A stretch of 64,000 nucleotides of DNA from Anaerolineales bacterium. Lineage in GTDB: Bacteria > Chloroflexota > Anaerolineae > Anaerolineales > UBA11579. The position numbers were made by a program, and so were the translations under genes. Location: contig JAJTXV010000004.1 of assembly GCA_021463845.1 (NCBI GenBank), forward strand, positions 62,001 to 126,000, read 5' to 3'. The notes under the pieces are model-generated. The model saw nothing but the letters and a program-made list of their open reading frames with translations. It ran no database searches and was not told where the DNA came from. The stretch's first letter is position 1, and each line of letters starts with the position of its first letter. This document shows positions 1 to 13,144 of this stretch, piece after piece.

Positions 1-1
1 C

Positions 2-91
2 AGCCTGTACACGCAGGTGCTGCCGCGCCTGATCGCCGCCATGCGTTGGCGCGGCCGCCGCCAGACGCGGGCGCAAGTGCTGGCTGAGTGA
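2..91 (+). CDS. C-terminal fragment of an unidentified protein (truncated by window start)
   Basis: Frame 2 open from window start: SLYTQVLPRLIAAMRWRGRRQTRAQVLAE*; too short to identify. Confidence 0.4.
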   Translation, partial: SLYTQVLPRLIAAMRWRGRRQTRAQVLAE

Positions 92-254
92 TCAAACCCG
101 TCAAAAGCTTTAATCATCATCATGGTGCAATTTGGGGGCGGGGGTAATAGTTAATAGTTCAAGCTCCTTGACAGCAAAGCAATCTCTGGTCGGATGACCC
201 ATGGCTGTGCATATAACATGCTCTTTGCTGATAGGGTGGAAATGCTGCCTGATG

Positions 255-357
255 TCAAGGCAATGACAGGGAGGAAAAAGCAGATTGCTTCATGCGCAGG
301 CAAGCCTGCGCCTCGCAATGACAACTAATGAGGAAGGGTGCAGCATGCTGCGCCCCT
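255..357. repeat. Intergenic repeat island (CAATGAC..GCAGATTGCTTC..CCTCGCAATGACA module plus GCAGCATGCTGC palindrome)
   Basis: Same motifs recur at 38609-38760, 54776-54876 and 58717-58924. Confidence 0.75.
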
Positions 358-412
358 ACTTCTTCTGTGTGTCTTTTTATCCGTGTCCATCCGTGTTCAT
401 CTGTGGATGATT
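356..412. repeat. Half-site of the ATCTGCG/ATCCGTG 10-nt period repeat family
   Basis: tttttATCCGTGTCCATCCGTGTTCATCTGTGGAT; related to 32062-32135 and 32190-32260; overlaps the 3' end of the UDG gene. Confidence 0.75.
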
Positions 413-1033
413 CCTCTTCGGAAACAGGCGCGCGTACTGGGCGGCAATGAGGCGGATGGCCTGCTGGATGCGCACGCGGTTCTCGGCGATCTGGTGCCAG
501 CGGCTGGCGCCCGAAGGGTGCGGAAGGGGCACATACCAAACCCCGTCCTTCTCCATCTCTGTGCCGATGACTGCCTCCAGCACGATACCGCGGCCATAGA
601 AGGTCTCGATGGCCATTTTGCCGATGGGGATGATGAGCTTGGGGCGCACCAGGGCCAGTTCCTGCTCCAGGAAGGGGCGGCACAGTTGCTGCTCGGCGGG
701 CGACGGCGCCCGGTCACCGCCGCCGGACTTATTCTTGCCGGGGAAGCATTTGGTGACCGAGGTCATGTACTGGGTGCGGCGAAACCAGTCTTCGTCAATA
801 CCCGCCTCGCCCAGCCACTGAAACAAGCGTTTGCCGCTGCCGGCGTTGAAAGGGCGCTTGGCGACCACTTCGGTAACGCCGGGGGCTTGGCCCACGGTCA
901 TCATGCGCGCCCTCACGCTGCCATGCGTCACCGCGGGCGGTTCGATGTAATAGCCTGCCGCCAGACACTGGCGGCAGGCACGCATGGCTAGTTGGAGTTG
1001 GTCAAAGCGCGCCTGACGCTCGGCGAGCTTCAA
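377..1033 (-). CDS. Uracil-DNA glycosylase superfamily protein
   Basis: Motifs MTVGQAPG, KRPFNAGSGKRLFQWL, LIIPIGKMAIETF and PLPHPSGASRW are typical of the UDG fold. Confidence 0.85.
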   Translation of the reverse strand: MKLAERQARFDQLQLAMRACRQCLAAGYYIEPPAVTHGSVRARMMTVGQAPGVTEVVAKRPFNAGSGKRLFQWLGEAGIDEDWFRRTQYMTSVTKCFPGKNKSGGGDRAPSPAEQQLCRPFLEQELALVRPKLIIPIGKMAIETFYGRGIVLEAVIGTEMEKDGVWYVPLPHPSGASRWHQIAENRVRIQQAIRLIAAQYARLFPKRNHPQMNTDGHG

Positions 1034-1896
1034 GCAGGCTGCCCGCCCACGATCACTTCACCGCCCAGCCGCTCCCAGGTTTGCTGGTACAGCTTGGCAT
1101 CTTCTTCAAGGATGGGGCTCTCGCTCAGAATGCGCCCGCCGCAATCCATATCCTTGAGGGCGCGGAACAGCTCTTCCAGTTTGAAATCCGACTCTGCGAT
1201 GGTGAGGTGGTTCTTTTCGCCCGCCTCAGTGTAGGCGATGCCGGAGAGGTGGCAGCTCATGTTCTTGAGCGCCTCCTGGCCCAGCGCGTCGCGGTATTTG
1301 CCCAGCGCCACCATCCACTCGTCGTAGCTGTTCATGCTGCCGTCCCCGGCGCGTGCATGCAGGTGGGCAAAATCGACGCAGGGCACCACGCCGGGGATCT
1401 CCGCGGCCATCTCCAGGTTCTCTTCCAGCGTGCCCAATTGGGAGGACTTGCCCATCGTCTCGGGCCGCAGGTTGACCGGGTTACGGTTGCGGCGCAGCTC
1501 GGCCACGCAATCCTGCAGGCGGGCCTTGGCCAGCTTCATGGCCTCGTCGGGGGGCTTGCCGCTGTAGCTGCCGGGATGGAAGATGATCTCGGTGGCGCCG
1601 GCCAAGTTGCCGTAGTGGGCGGCATCCATCAAGCGGCGGCGCGCATTCGGCCACTCTTCAAAATTGGCGTTGAGGTTGATGTAATACGGCGCGTGCACAC
1701 TGAGCAGCACGTCAGAGTCTTTGGCCTGCTGGCGAATGGCGGCGCAAGTCTCCTCGCTGACGCGTACGGACTGCACCCAGCCCAGCTCCAGCGCGCCCAT
1801 GCCCATGGCGCGGATGTGCTGCACGGCGCCCACGCTGCCACCGGGCTTCTTCGGCGCCGAAATCGGCGCTCCTACGGTTCCAAATCGAAAGGCCAT
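1030..1896 (-). CDS. AP endonuclease (endonuclease IV-like TIM barrel)
   Basis: MAFRFGTVGAPISAPKKPGGSVGAVQ..LSVHAPYYINL..HPGSYSG..CVDFAHLHARAGDG..; ORF track start at 2475 is too long, ATG at 1896 matches the family start; 4-nt overlap with the UDG gene. Confidence 0.85.
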   Translation of the reverse strand: MAFRFGTVGAPISAPKKPGGSVGAVQHIRAMGMGALELGWVQSVRVSEETCAAIRQQAKDSDVLLSVHAPYYINLNANFEEWPNARRRLMDAAHYGNLAGATEIIFHPGSYSGKPPDEAMKLAKARLQDCVAELRRNRNPVNLRPETMGKSSQLGTLEENLEMAAEIPGVVPCVDFAHLHARAGDGSMNSYDEWMVALGKYRDALGQEALKNMSCHLSGIAYTEAGEKNHLTIAESDFKLEELFRALKDMDCGGRILSESPILEEDAKLYQQTWERLGGEVIVGGQPA

Positions 1897-1974
1897 GCAG
1901 GAATTGTAATAGAATGACTCCCGCATAGGACTGGCTGAATAAAGCCGAGGACCATTGCAGACCGAGAGGTATTT

Positions 1975-2559
1975 ATGACTACACGAGATGAAGCCCTGGC
2001 AATCGTTCAAGAACACGTCAAGAACGAGGGCCTGGTGCGCCATATGCTGTGCGTGGAAACCGCCATGCGCCACTACGCCCAAATGTACGGCGAAGATGTG
2101 GAACAGTGGGGCCTGGCCGGCCTGCTGCACGACTTTGATTGGGAGATCCACCCCAGCCTGGAGGCGCATCCGCAAAATGGTGCGCCGATCCTGCGGGAGC
2201 GCGGCGTGCCCGAGGAGATCGTGCAGGCGGTGTTGAGCCACGCCAACCACAGCGGCGTGCCGCGCACAACCCAAATGCAAAAGGCACTGTACGCCTGCGA
2301 CGAGCTGACCGGCCTGATCACCGCCGTGGCGCTGGTGCGCCCCTCGCGCTCTATTCTGGACGTCAAGGTCAAGTCGATCAAGAACAAATGGAAGGACCGC
2401 GCCTTTGCCGCTGGGGCCAACCGCGAAGAGATGGAGGACGGCGCGCGTGAGCTGGGCCTGGACCTGTGGGAGCATGCCGGCAACGTGCTGGCCGCCATGC
2501 AGGCCAATGCGGCCGAACTGGGCCTGGTGGGCAACCCGGAGGCTGGCTCCGCCAGCTAG
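1975..2559 (+). CDS. HDIG/HD-domain phosphohydrolase
   Basis: VRHMLCVETAMRHYA..GLAGLLHDFDWE..HANHSG; classic HDIG pattern. Confidence 0.85.
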   Translation: MTTRDEALAIVQEHVKNEGLVRHMLCVETAMRHYAQMYGEDVEQWGLAGLLHDFDWEIHPSLEAHPQNGAPILRERGVPEEIVQAVLSHANHSGVPRTTQMQKALYACDELTGLITAVALVRPSRSILDVKVKSIKNKWKDRAFAAGANREEMEDGARELGLDLWEHAGNVLAAMQANAAELGLVGNPEAGSAS

Positions 2560-2583
2560 TCCAGCCGCTTGACGAACAGCCTC

Positions 2584-2609
2584 AAAAAGCCCGCAAATGC
2601 GGGCTTTTT
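2584..2609 (+). terminator. Intrinsic terminator
   Basis: 12-bp perfect arms AAAAAGCCCGCA / TGCGGGCTTTTT downstream of HDIG gene. Confidence 0.85.
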
Positions 2610-2788
2610 GTTATCACTGCAGCCGGCCCAAGCTGGCACGCAACTTGCAAACTTTAGGGGGAGATGATGCTGAACAACGCATACCTTATGGATTCCCAGA
2701 TCAGGCATAGCTCTTGCAAGCAAGATGCTTGCGCAACTATGCAAACCTACCTAACCTACTCAACTGCCCTCGACAGCCAGGTGAAGAA

Positions 2789-3886
2789 ATGAGCATACTC
2801 AGCGGCAAAGGCATGTACTTGTGGATCATCAGCCGGGTGGAAGGGGGCGACCCCAACCGCATCGCCGAGCTGGCCCAGCAGGCGGGGATGACCCACGTGC
2901 TGATCAAGGTGGCTGACCGCAACTACACGTACAACGTAGACAGCTCAGGATTTGACCATGTGCCCGGGGTGGTTTCTGCATTGCGCGCCCGCGGCATCCA
3001 ACCCTGGGGCTGGCAATATATCTACGGCACCAACCCAGCCGCCGAGGCTGCAATGGCCATTCAGCGCGTGAAGCAATTCAGCCTGGATGGTTTTGTAGTA
3101 AATGCGGAGAAGGAGTTCAAGGTGAAAGGCATGGATGTGCCGGCGCGGCAGTATATGCAAGCGTTGCGGGCCGGCTTGCCAGGCACACCGATCGGGTTCA
3201 GCAGCTTCCGCTACCCCACCCTGCACCGGCCGCTGCCCTTTGAAGTCTTTCTGGAATACAGTGACATCAACATGCCCCAGGTCTACTGGGTGCAGTCATC
3301 CAACCCGGCCCAGCAACTGCTGCGCTCGGTGCGCGAGCACCAGGCGCTCAGCGTCTGGCGCCCGATCCTGCCCACCGGGGCCGCCTACCCAGAGGGCAGC
3401 TGGAACCCGACGCCTGGCCAGATCACCGATTTCATGAAGGCCTGCCAAGACAACAACATTTCCGGAGCCAACTTCTGGGAGTGGTATTACGCCCGCCGCA
3501 TCAGCGGCGTCTGGAACGCAGTGAGCAACTACCCATGGGCAGTCAAACCGGCGCCTGAGCCGGACATCAGCATTCGTTTCCTGGATGCGCTCAACTCGCG
3601 CGACCCGGTCAAGGTGGCGGCGCTGTACGGCAACGCGGGCGTGCATGTGAATGCCCAGCGCACCGTGCAGGGCAGCGAAGGCATCCTGCGCTGGTACAAC
3701 TCGCTGCTGCGCGAGACGCTGCCGGGCGCCCGCTTCGAGATCACCGGCTCGACCACCAACAAGAACCTGCGCGTCCTGACCTGGACGGCCACCTCGGACA
3801 AGGGCCGTGTGCTGGACGGCAAAGATTCGCTGGGCGTGCAAAACAACAAGATCGCCTACCACTACACGTACTTCACGGTGAAGTAG
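2789..3886 (+). CDS. TIM-barrel glycoside-hydrolase-like protein with C-terminal SnoaL/NTF2-like domain
   Basis: KGMYLWIISRVEGGDPNRIAELAQQAGMTHVLIKVADR..GFVVNAEKEF..; C-term IRFLDALNSRDPVKVAALYGNAGVHVN resembles SnoaL-like. Confidence 0.6.
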   Translation: MSILSGKGMYLWIISRVEGGDPNRIAELAQQAGMTHVLIKVADRNYTYNVDSSGFDHVPGVVSALRARGIQPWGWQYIYGTNPAAEAAMAIQRVKQFSLDGFVVNAEKEFKVKGMDVPARQYMQALRAGLPGTPIGFSSFRYPTLHRPLPFEVFLEYSDINMPQVYWVQSSNPAQQLLRSVREHQALSVWRPILPTGAAYPEGSWNPTPGQITDFMKACQDNNISGANFWEWYYARRISGVWNAVSNYPWAVKPAPEPDISIRFLDALNSRDPVKVAALYGNAGVHVNAQRTVQGSEGILRWYNSLLRETLPGARFEITGSTTNKNLRVLTWTATSDKGRVLDGKDSLGVQNNKIAYHYTYFTVK

Positions 3887-3895
3887 AACGCTACG

Positions 3896-3953
3896 GATTA
3901 GAGATTAGAGAGATGAAGAATTAGAGTAAATCTCTAGTCTCCAATCTCTATTA
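3896..3953. repeat. Degenerate TTAGAGA/TCTCTA inverted repeat
   Basis: ggattagagattagagagatgaag...aatctctagtctccaatctctatt forms an imperfect dyad. Confidence 0.6.
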
Positions 3954-3965
3954 ACATTGCTATCC

Positions 3966-5105
3966 ATGAAGCAATTATTCTTCGCCTGCCTCGTACTGGC
4001 CTGTTTGCTTGCCGCCTGCACGCTGCCAACCAGCGGCGCCACGGCTGAGCCGAGCATTACGCCCAGCCCGTTCGCGCCGTCCGCAGCCACCAACACGCCT
4101 GCGGCAAGCAATACACCGCTAGCCAGCAGCACCCCGACGATCACGCCCACCCCGGCGCCGCAGCCGGCTGGTTTCACCAGCGGCCTGCTGCGCGCCTGGG
4201 TGCAGCCCGTGGGGTACATCGCTGATCAGTGTGAGTACCTGGCCAAACGCTGGGACCCAGACGGCAGCCAGCCGGGCACGGTTGTGGCGCCGATCATGTA
4301 TCACAGCATCCTACGCGGCAACGCCGTGCCGACCCTCTCGCAGGACATCAACGAGGTCACCTTTTATCGCATTGTGGAGGTGGCGCGCGAACTGGGTTTC
4401 GAAGCCATCACCAGCCAGCAGCTGGTAGATTTTTTGCACACCAACACCGCCATCCCGCCGCGCAGCATGCTCCTGATCCTGGATGACCGCCGGGCCGGCA
4501 CCGCCCAGGAATACTTTCTGCCGCTATACGAAGAATACGGCTGGCGCACTGTGCTGGGCTGGATCATTGGGGACACCGACCAGCGCACCGGAGAGAACAG
4601 CAGCGAAAGCCTGTGGGACTGGATCGAGCGCCTGAACGACACCGGCGCGTTCGATGTGCAGTCACATGCGCTCAACCACATCCCGATCGTAGGCGGTGAG
4701 AGCGCCGAGTTCCTGCGCAGTGAGCTGGGCGACAACATTCCCATCCTCGAGGAGCACTTCGGCCAGCGCCCGGTGGCGCACATCTGGACCGGCGGCAACT
4801 TCAGCGCGGCTGGCGTGGATATGCTGGAGGAGCTGGGTTACGCGATCGGCTTCACGGTGTACTCACGCGGCCCGATCCAGTTCAACTGGGTGCCGCAGGG
4901 CGAAGAGGAACGCGCCATCGGCAAGCCGCTGCTGCTGCTGCCGCGCTATTGGGACAGCGCGGCAGAGCTGAACCTGCGTCAGGCGGCCGAGATCGGCGAT
5001 GCGGCCCAGCAGTTCGCCCGCGCAAACTATGCGGCGGAAGCCGCATGGTTTGCACAGAACTGCGGCGGCGAGCTGCCGCCGCTGAGCGCAGTGTTTGACG
5101 AGTAG
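3966..5105 (+). CDS. Lipoprotein, polysaccharide deacetylase-like
   Basis: Lipobox LAAC, Thr/Pro/Ser-rich linker, then APIMYHSI..LILDDRRAGTAQEYFLPLYEEYGW..DVQSHALNH; carbohydrate esterase 4-like motifs. Confidence 0.7.
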   Translation: MKQLFFACLVLACLLAACTLPTSGATAEPSITPSPFAPSAATNTPAASNTPLASSTPTITPTPAPQPAGFTSGLLRAWVQPVGYIADQCEYLAKRWDPDGSQPGTVVAPIMYHSILRGNAVPTLSQDINEVTFYRIVEVARELGFEAITSQQLVDFLHTNTAIPPRSMLLILDDRRAGTAQEYFLPLYEEYGWRTVLGWIIGDTDQRTGENSSESLWDWIERLNDTGAFDVQSHALNHIPIVGGESAEFLRSELGDNIPILEEHFGQRPVAHIWTGGNFSAAGVDMLEELGYAIGFTVYSRGPIQFNWVPQGEEERAIGKPLLLLPRYWDSAAELNLRQAAEIGDAAQQFARANYAAEAAWFAQNCGGELPPLSAVFDE

Positions 5106-5172
5106 GCCAGGCGTAGCATGGTGGCTGCGAGCAACATACACCCTGCGAGTAGCTAACTCAAGCTCAACATAG

Positions 5173-5250
5173 AAGACATGGCTGCAAGGATCCTTCGCTG
5201 GACTGGCCTCAGCGGTCCGATGTAGCTGTCTTCACCCGCTCAGGATGACA
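5173..5250. repeat. Intergenic repeat module (AAGGATCCTTCGCTGG...CCCGCTCAGGATGACA)
   Basis: Close copy at 58810-58890. Confidence 0.75.
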
Positions 5251-5260
5251 CATCGCATAA

Positions 5261-5293
5261 AAAAACCGCCCGCACAATGTGCGGGCGGTTTTT
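5261..5293. terminator. Bidirectional intrinsic terminator between convergent genes
   Basis: 15-bp perfect arms AAAAACCGCCCGCAC / GTGCGGGCGGTTTTT, loop AAT, between deacetylase(+) and rpoC(-). Confidence 0.92.
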
Positions 5294-5301
5294 GGTTTTG
5301 C

Positions 5302-9639
<4,338 letters not shown>

Positions 9640-9805
9640 ATGTGCGGCCTCCAATGATTCAGATACAGCGAAAAGCGAACCACTACTCCGTCTGACGTCC
9701 TACGTTCCCCCAAAGCTCGGACCTTTGATCCAGTCAGGCAGTGCAGCGTGCGCTCTGCAGTTTCTTGTTAATCGAACAATTGTGCTATTTTTGAGACAAA
9801 CCAAA

Positions 9806-9839
9806 GCAAGCGCTTCGAGGCATCTCCTCAAGCGCTTGC
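9806..9839 (-). terminator. Hairpin, putative terminator/attenuator between the histidine kinase gene and rpoC
   Basis: GCAAGCGCTT C GAGG CATCT CCTC AAGCGCTTGC; 10+4 bp stem, minus-strand continuation TTTGGTTTG. Confidence 0.6.
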
Positions 9840-9913
9840 TTGCTCTCAGCACTATTCGATTTGTGTTCGTGAAGGATTATACCAACCAAAAACAGAGAGT
9901 CAAGGCGTGCAGA

Positions 9914-12900
9914 CTAGGAGTCTGTGAGAGGCAGCTGACAGTAGAAACTGCTGCCTACCCCGAGGTCACTCTCGGCCCAGACCTTGCCCTTATGACGCTG
10001 GATGATGGAGCGCACGATGTGCAGGCCGGTGCTGGCGGCCTGGCCCTCGCGGCGCTCAAAGATGCGCGGCAGGTCCACCGGGGCGATTCCTGCCCCGCTG
10101 TCCTTGACCCGTAGCACCACCGCGCCGTCAGCATAGCTGGCGCCCAACCGCACCGCCCGCCCACGCGGGCTGAAGCGGATGGCATTGTCGACGAGATAGA
10201 AGACGGCACGCTGCAGCAGCGTGCGGTCGGCCCGCAGCAGGCGTTCGGCGCCTTCGGCTGGCTCCAGGACCAGCTCGATCTGCTTCTGGCGCGCCTGCGG
10301 GGCGGCCTCATCCAGCACGGCCTGCAATACTTCGCTCAGGGCCAGGCTCTCCAGGCGCAGACCTTCGGCCTCCTGCATGCGGTCGGCCGCAAGCAGGCTG
10401 GCGGAGAGGCGCGTGATCTGCTCTATGCTGGCATCGATCTTTTGCACATAACCTTTTTGCTGATCGTTCAACGGGCCCAGCACGCTGAGCATGGATACAT
10501 AGCCACTAACCATCTTGAGCGGATCCTGCAGATCATGCCCGACGGTGCTGAGCGCTTCCAGCCGGGCTGATTCCAGTTTCTTGGATTGGGTTACATCCTG
10601 CAAGGTGCAGACAAAGCCCAACAGCTCCGGCCCGGCCCACAGCGGGTTCAGCGTGGCTTCGTAGGCGGCCTGGTCGATCTGCACTTCAGCGCTGTGCGGC
10701 CGCGGCCCGGCGGCGCGCAGCAAGCTTAACAGTGAGCGCTCCGTAATGATGCGCTCGGCGGGCACACCCAGCGGCTGGTCCGGGCGCAGACGCAGAATGC
10801 GGGCCGCGGCCGGGTTGGCGAATACCAAATTCTGCCCGGCATCCAACATCAGCATTGGCTGCGGGTCGGCCTGCAGCACCGCTTCCAGGCGCTGCTGGCC
10901 CAGGCGGGCCTGCAAATATTGGCGCGCATTGGTGGCGGCGGTGGAGGCCTGGGCGGCCAGAGTTTCCAGGTAGCTCACCGCGCCGCTGCCGGGGGCGAAC
11001 TGCTGCGGCTGGTCATAGGCCAGCCACAACGCGCCCAATTGCTTCTTGCCATCCTTCAACGCGAAGGCGGCGACTGAGCCGGGATACGGCGTGCCTTTAT
11101 CCACCTTCAAGCGCGCACGCGCCGGGTTGGATAGCAGCACCTGCTCCTGGCTGCTGGTGAGCGCCAGCATCTGGGCATCCAGCGCTTCGTAGCGTTCATA
11201 GCCTTCGCCCTTGCCAAAACTGAGGCCGCTGCTGCCGTTCTCGCCTAAAAATACCAGCCGCGCCAACGATGCGCCGCTAGCCAGGGCGGCTTCAAGCAGC
11301 GGTTCGATATGGCTGCGCACTTCCAGGCTGGATGACAGGCCGTGGCTCAGCGCCAGCAGGCGCTGAGTTTCCTCCGTACGTGTTAGCACGGCGCGGCGCA
11401 TGACCTCGAATGCCGAACCCAGCCGGCCGACTTCATCCGTACCTTTGACTGACAGCGGGGCGCCCAGGTCACCGGAGGCGATCCGCTGGGTCTCGGCAGC
11501 CAGGGTTTGTAATGAGCCGCTGACGGTTTGCAGGCTGCGGCGCAGGAGCATATAAGCCACCGCCACAAGCAGCAGCAAGACGCCGACGATCGGCAAAGCA
11601 ACCTGCAGCGCCAACTGCTGCGACAGGCTGACCGGCCAGCGCGCCACCACCGCCCAATTGCTTCCCGGCACCGGCTGATAGTGCACCTGCAGCCGCGTAC
11701 CGTCGGAGGCGGCTTCTTCGTAGGCTTGGGGGCTGGCGCCTGCTGGCCCGTTGTAGGGCTGCAGCACCGCGGCAGCGAACGGCGCCATGACGATCTGGCC
11801 TTGCGCGTCGATCAGCAAGGCTTGCGCGCCCAGGGCGTTGATGCTTTGCAGGCTCTGCACCACCGGGCGGGCAAAGGGATTTACATGCAGCGCGGTGCGC
11901 CCCACCAGCACGTTGCGCACCTGGTTGTTGCTGTTGCGCACCGCCGCCACGAAGACCAGCTGGGCCGAAGTCTGCTCGGCGCCGGCCGCGGGCGGGGCGC
12001 TGAGGATCTGCAGCGAGACGCCCTGGATCGCCAGCGCCACCGCGTCGAGCTCGGCCTGGCTGGGCTGCATGCGAGCGTACTCGGCGGCGGGGATCCCGGC
12101 GACCGAGTTGCCGCCGGTATCCAGCAGGCTGAGCTGCTCAAAGTACGGCGCGCCGTTGAGCTGGGCCTGCAGCAGGCCGCTGGCCTGCTCCGGCGAGGCG
12201 TCAGCCAGGCGCGTGTCGGCCGCCAGCTGCAAGATCAGGTTCTGGCCGGTCTCGAGCACGAACGGCACTGAGTCAGCCGCGATCTGGACATTGTTGGTGA
12301 TACGGTCAGCGAATAACTGCTGCGCGCCGCGCCCCACTGTCCACCAGGTGAGGGCGCCCATCACCACAAAGGCCAGCAAGGCCAACGGCGCCAGGGCGAA
12401 CAGAAAGCGGGCTTCCAGGCTGCGCTCGCTGGGTGCGGGCTCACTGGCGCGTTCCAGGCGGGGCTGGCGGGCCTGAACAACCTGCAGCGCAAGCGCGCCC
12501 AGCAGCAGAGGGACGGCGACGGCCAGGGCGGCGCCGGGCAGGCGCGAAAGCGCAAAGTCGAAGCTGACCAGCCAACTGGGCGAGACCCAAAACAGGGCCG
12601 AGCCAATATAAAGAACGGGATACAGCAGCGAGAGCACACCGGCGGCCACCAGCGGCTGGCGCAGCCAGGCGAACAAGGCCGTGCCGTAACGCTGGCTGCG
12701 CAAAAAGGCGAAGGCAGCCGCCAGGGCAGCAGATTCCAGCGGGGTGAAGGGGCTGCGCGTGTCCCAGGCGGCCAGCAGCCAGCCGCCGAGTGCGGCCAGC
12801 GCGGTGGCCGCCGGGGCTCCATACCAGAGCAGGGCCAGCATCCACGGCAGGGCCAGTAGCGGCGCGATCAGCGCGCCGCGGGCAGGCACGCCGAGGGCCG

Positions 12901-13144
12901 GCACGGGCAGCGCGCCATCGGCCGGCATGCGCAGAGTGAATACCAAGATGGAAAGGGGAACCGCGAGCGCCAAAGCCAACAGGCGCAACTGCTGCTTACG
13001 CGTCCACAGCACGGGGCGGCTGCCCAGGCGCAACGCCAGGGCAACGCAGGCACCCAGCAGGATCAGCCAGGCCAGCCAGCCCAGCAGGTCTGTGGGCGCA
13101 AGAATGCTAAGGAAAGGAAACGACTGCAGAAAAGTGTAGGTCAC
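9914..13144 (-). CDS. Membrane-bound sensor histidine kinase (extracellular sensor, HAMP, GAF, PAS, HisKA, HATPase)
   Basis: Multiple TM, HAMP-like SGDLGAPLSVKGTDEVGRLGSAFEVMRR, H-box STVGHDLQDPLKMVSGY, N-box VFYLVDNAIRFSPRG, G1 VKDSGAGI. Confidence 0.88.
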   Translation of the reverse strand: MTYTFLQSFPFLSILAPTDLLGWLAWLILLGACVALALRLGSRPVLWTRKQQLRLLALALAVPLSILVFTLRMPADGALPVPALGVPARGALIAPLLALPWMLALLWYGAPAATALAALGGWLLAAWDTRSPFTPLESAALAAAFAFLRSQRYGTALFAWLRQPLVAAGVLSLLYPVLYIGSALFWVSPSWLVSFDFALSRLPGAALAVAVPLLLGALALQVVQARQPRLERASEPAPSERSLEARFLFALAPLALLAFVVMGALTWWTVGRGAQQLFADRITNNVQIAADSVPFVLETGQNLILQLAADTRLADASPEQASGLLQAQLNGAPYFEQLSLLDTGGNSVAGIPAAEYARMQPSQAELDAVALAIQGVSLQILSAPPAAGAEQTSAQLVFVAAVRNSNNQVRNVLVGRTALHVNPFARPVVQSLQSINALGAQALLIDAQGQIVMAPFAAAVLQPYNGPAGASPQAYEEAASDGTRLQVHYQPVPGSNWAVVARWPVSLSQQLALQVALPIVGVLLLLVAVAYMLLRRSLQTVSGSLQTLAAETQRIASGDLGAPLSVKGTDEVGRLGSAFEVMRRAVLTRTEETQRLLALSHGLSSSLEVRSHIEPLLEAALASGASLARLVFLGENGSSGLSFGKGEGYERYEALDAQMLALTSSQEQVLLSNPARARLKVDKGTPYPGSVAAFALKDGKKQLGALWLAYDQPQQFAPGSGAVSYLETLAAQASTAATNARQYLQARLGQQRLEAVLQADPQPMLMLDAGQNLVFANPAAARILRLRPDQPLGVPAERIITERSLLSLLRAAGPRPHSAEVQIDQAAYEATLNPLWAGPELLGFVCTLQDVTQSKKLESARLEALSTVGHDLQDPLKMVSGYVSMLSVLGPLNDQQKGYVQKIDASIEQITRLSASLLAADRMQEAEGLRLESLALSEVLQAVLDEAAPQARQKQIELVLEPAEGAERLLRADRTLLQRAVFYLVDNAIRFSPRGRAVRLGASYADGAVVLRVKDSGAGIAPVDLPRIFERREGQAASTGLHIVRSIIQRHKGKVWAESDLGVGSSFYCQLPLTDS

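Noticed and set aside
255-683. 142-aa minus-strand ORF near the window start
   Set aside because: Crosses a repeat island and overlaps the UDG gene in another frame; low-complexity composition
1030-2475. 481-aa reading of the endonuclease IV-like ORF
   Set aside because: Upstream 190 residues overlap the real HDIG gene on the opposite strand; family start is at 1896
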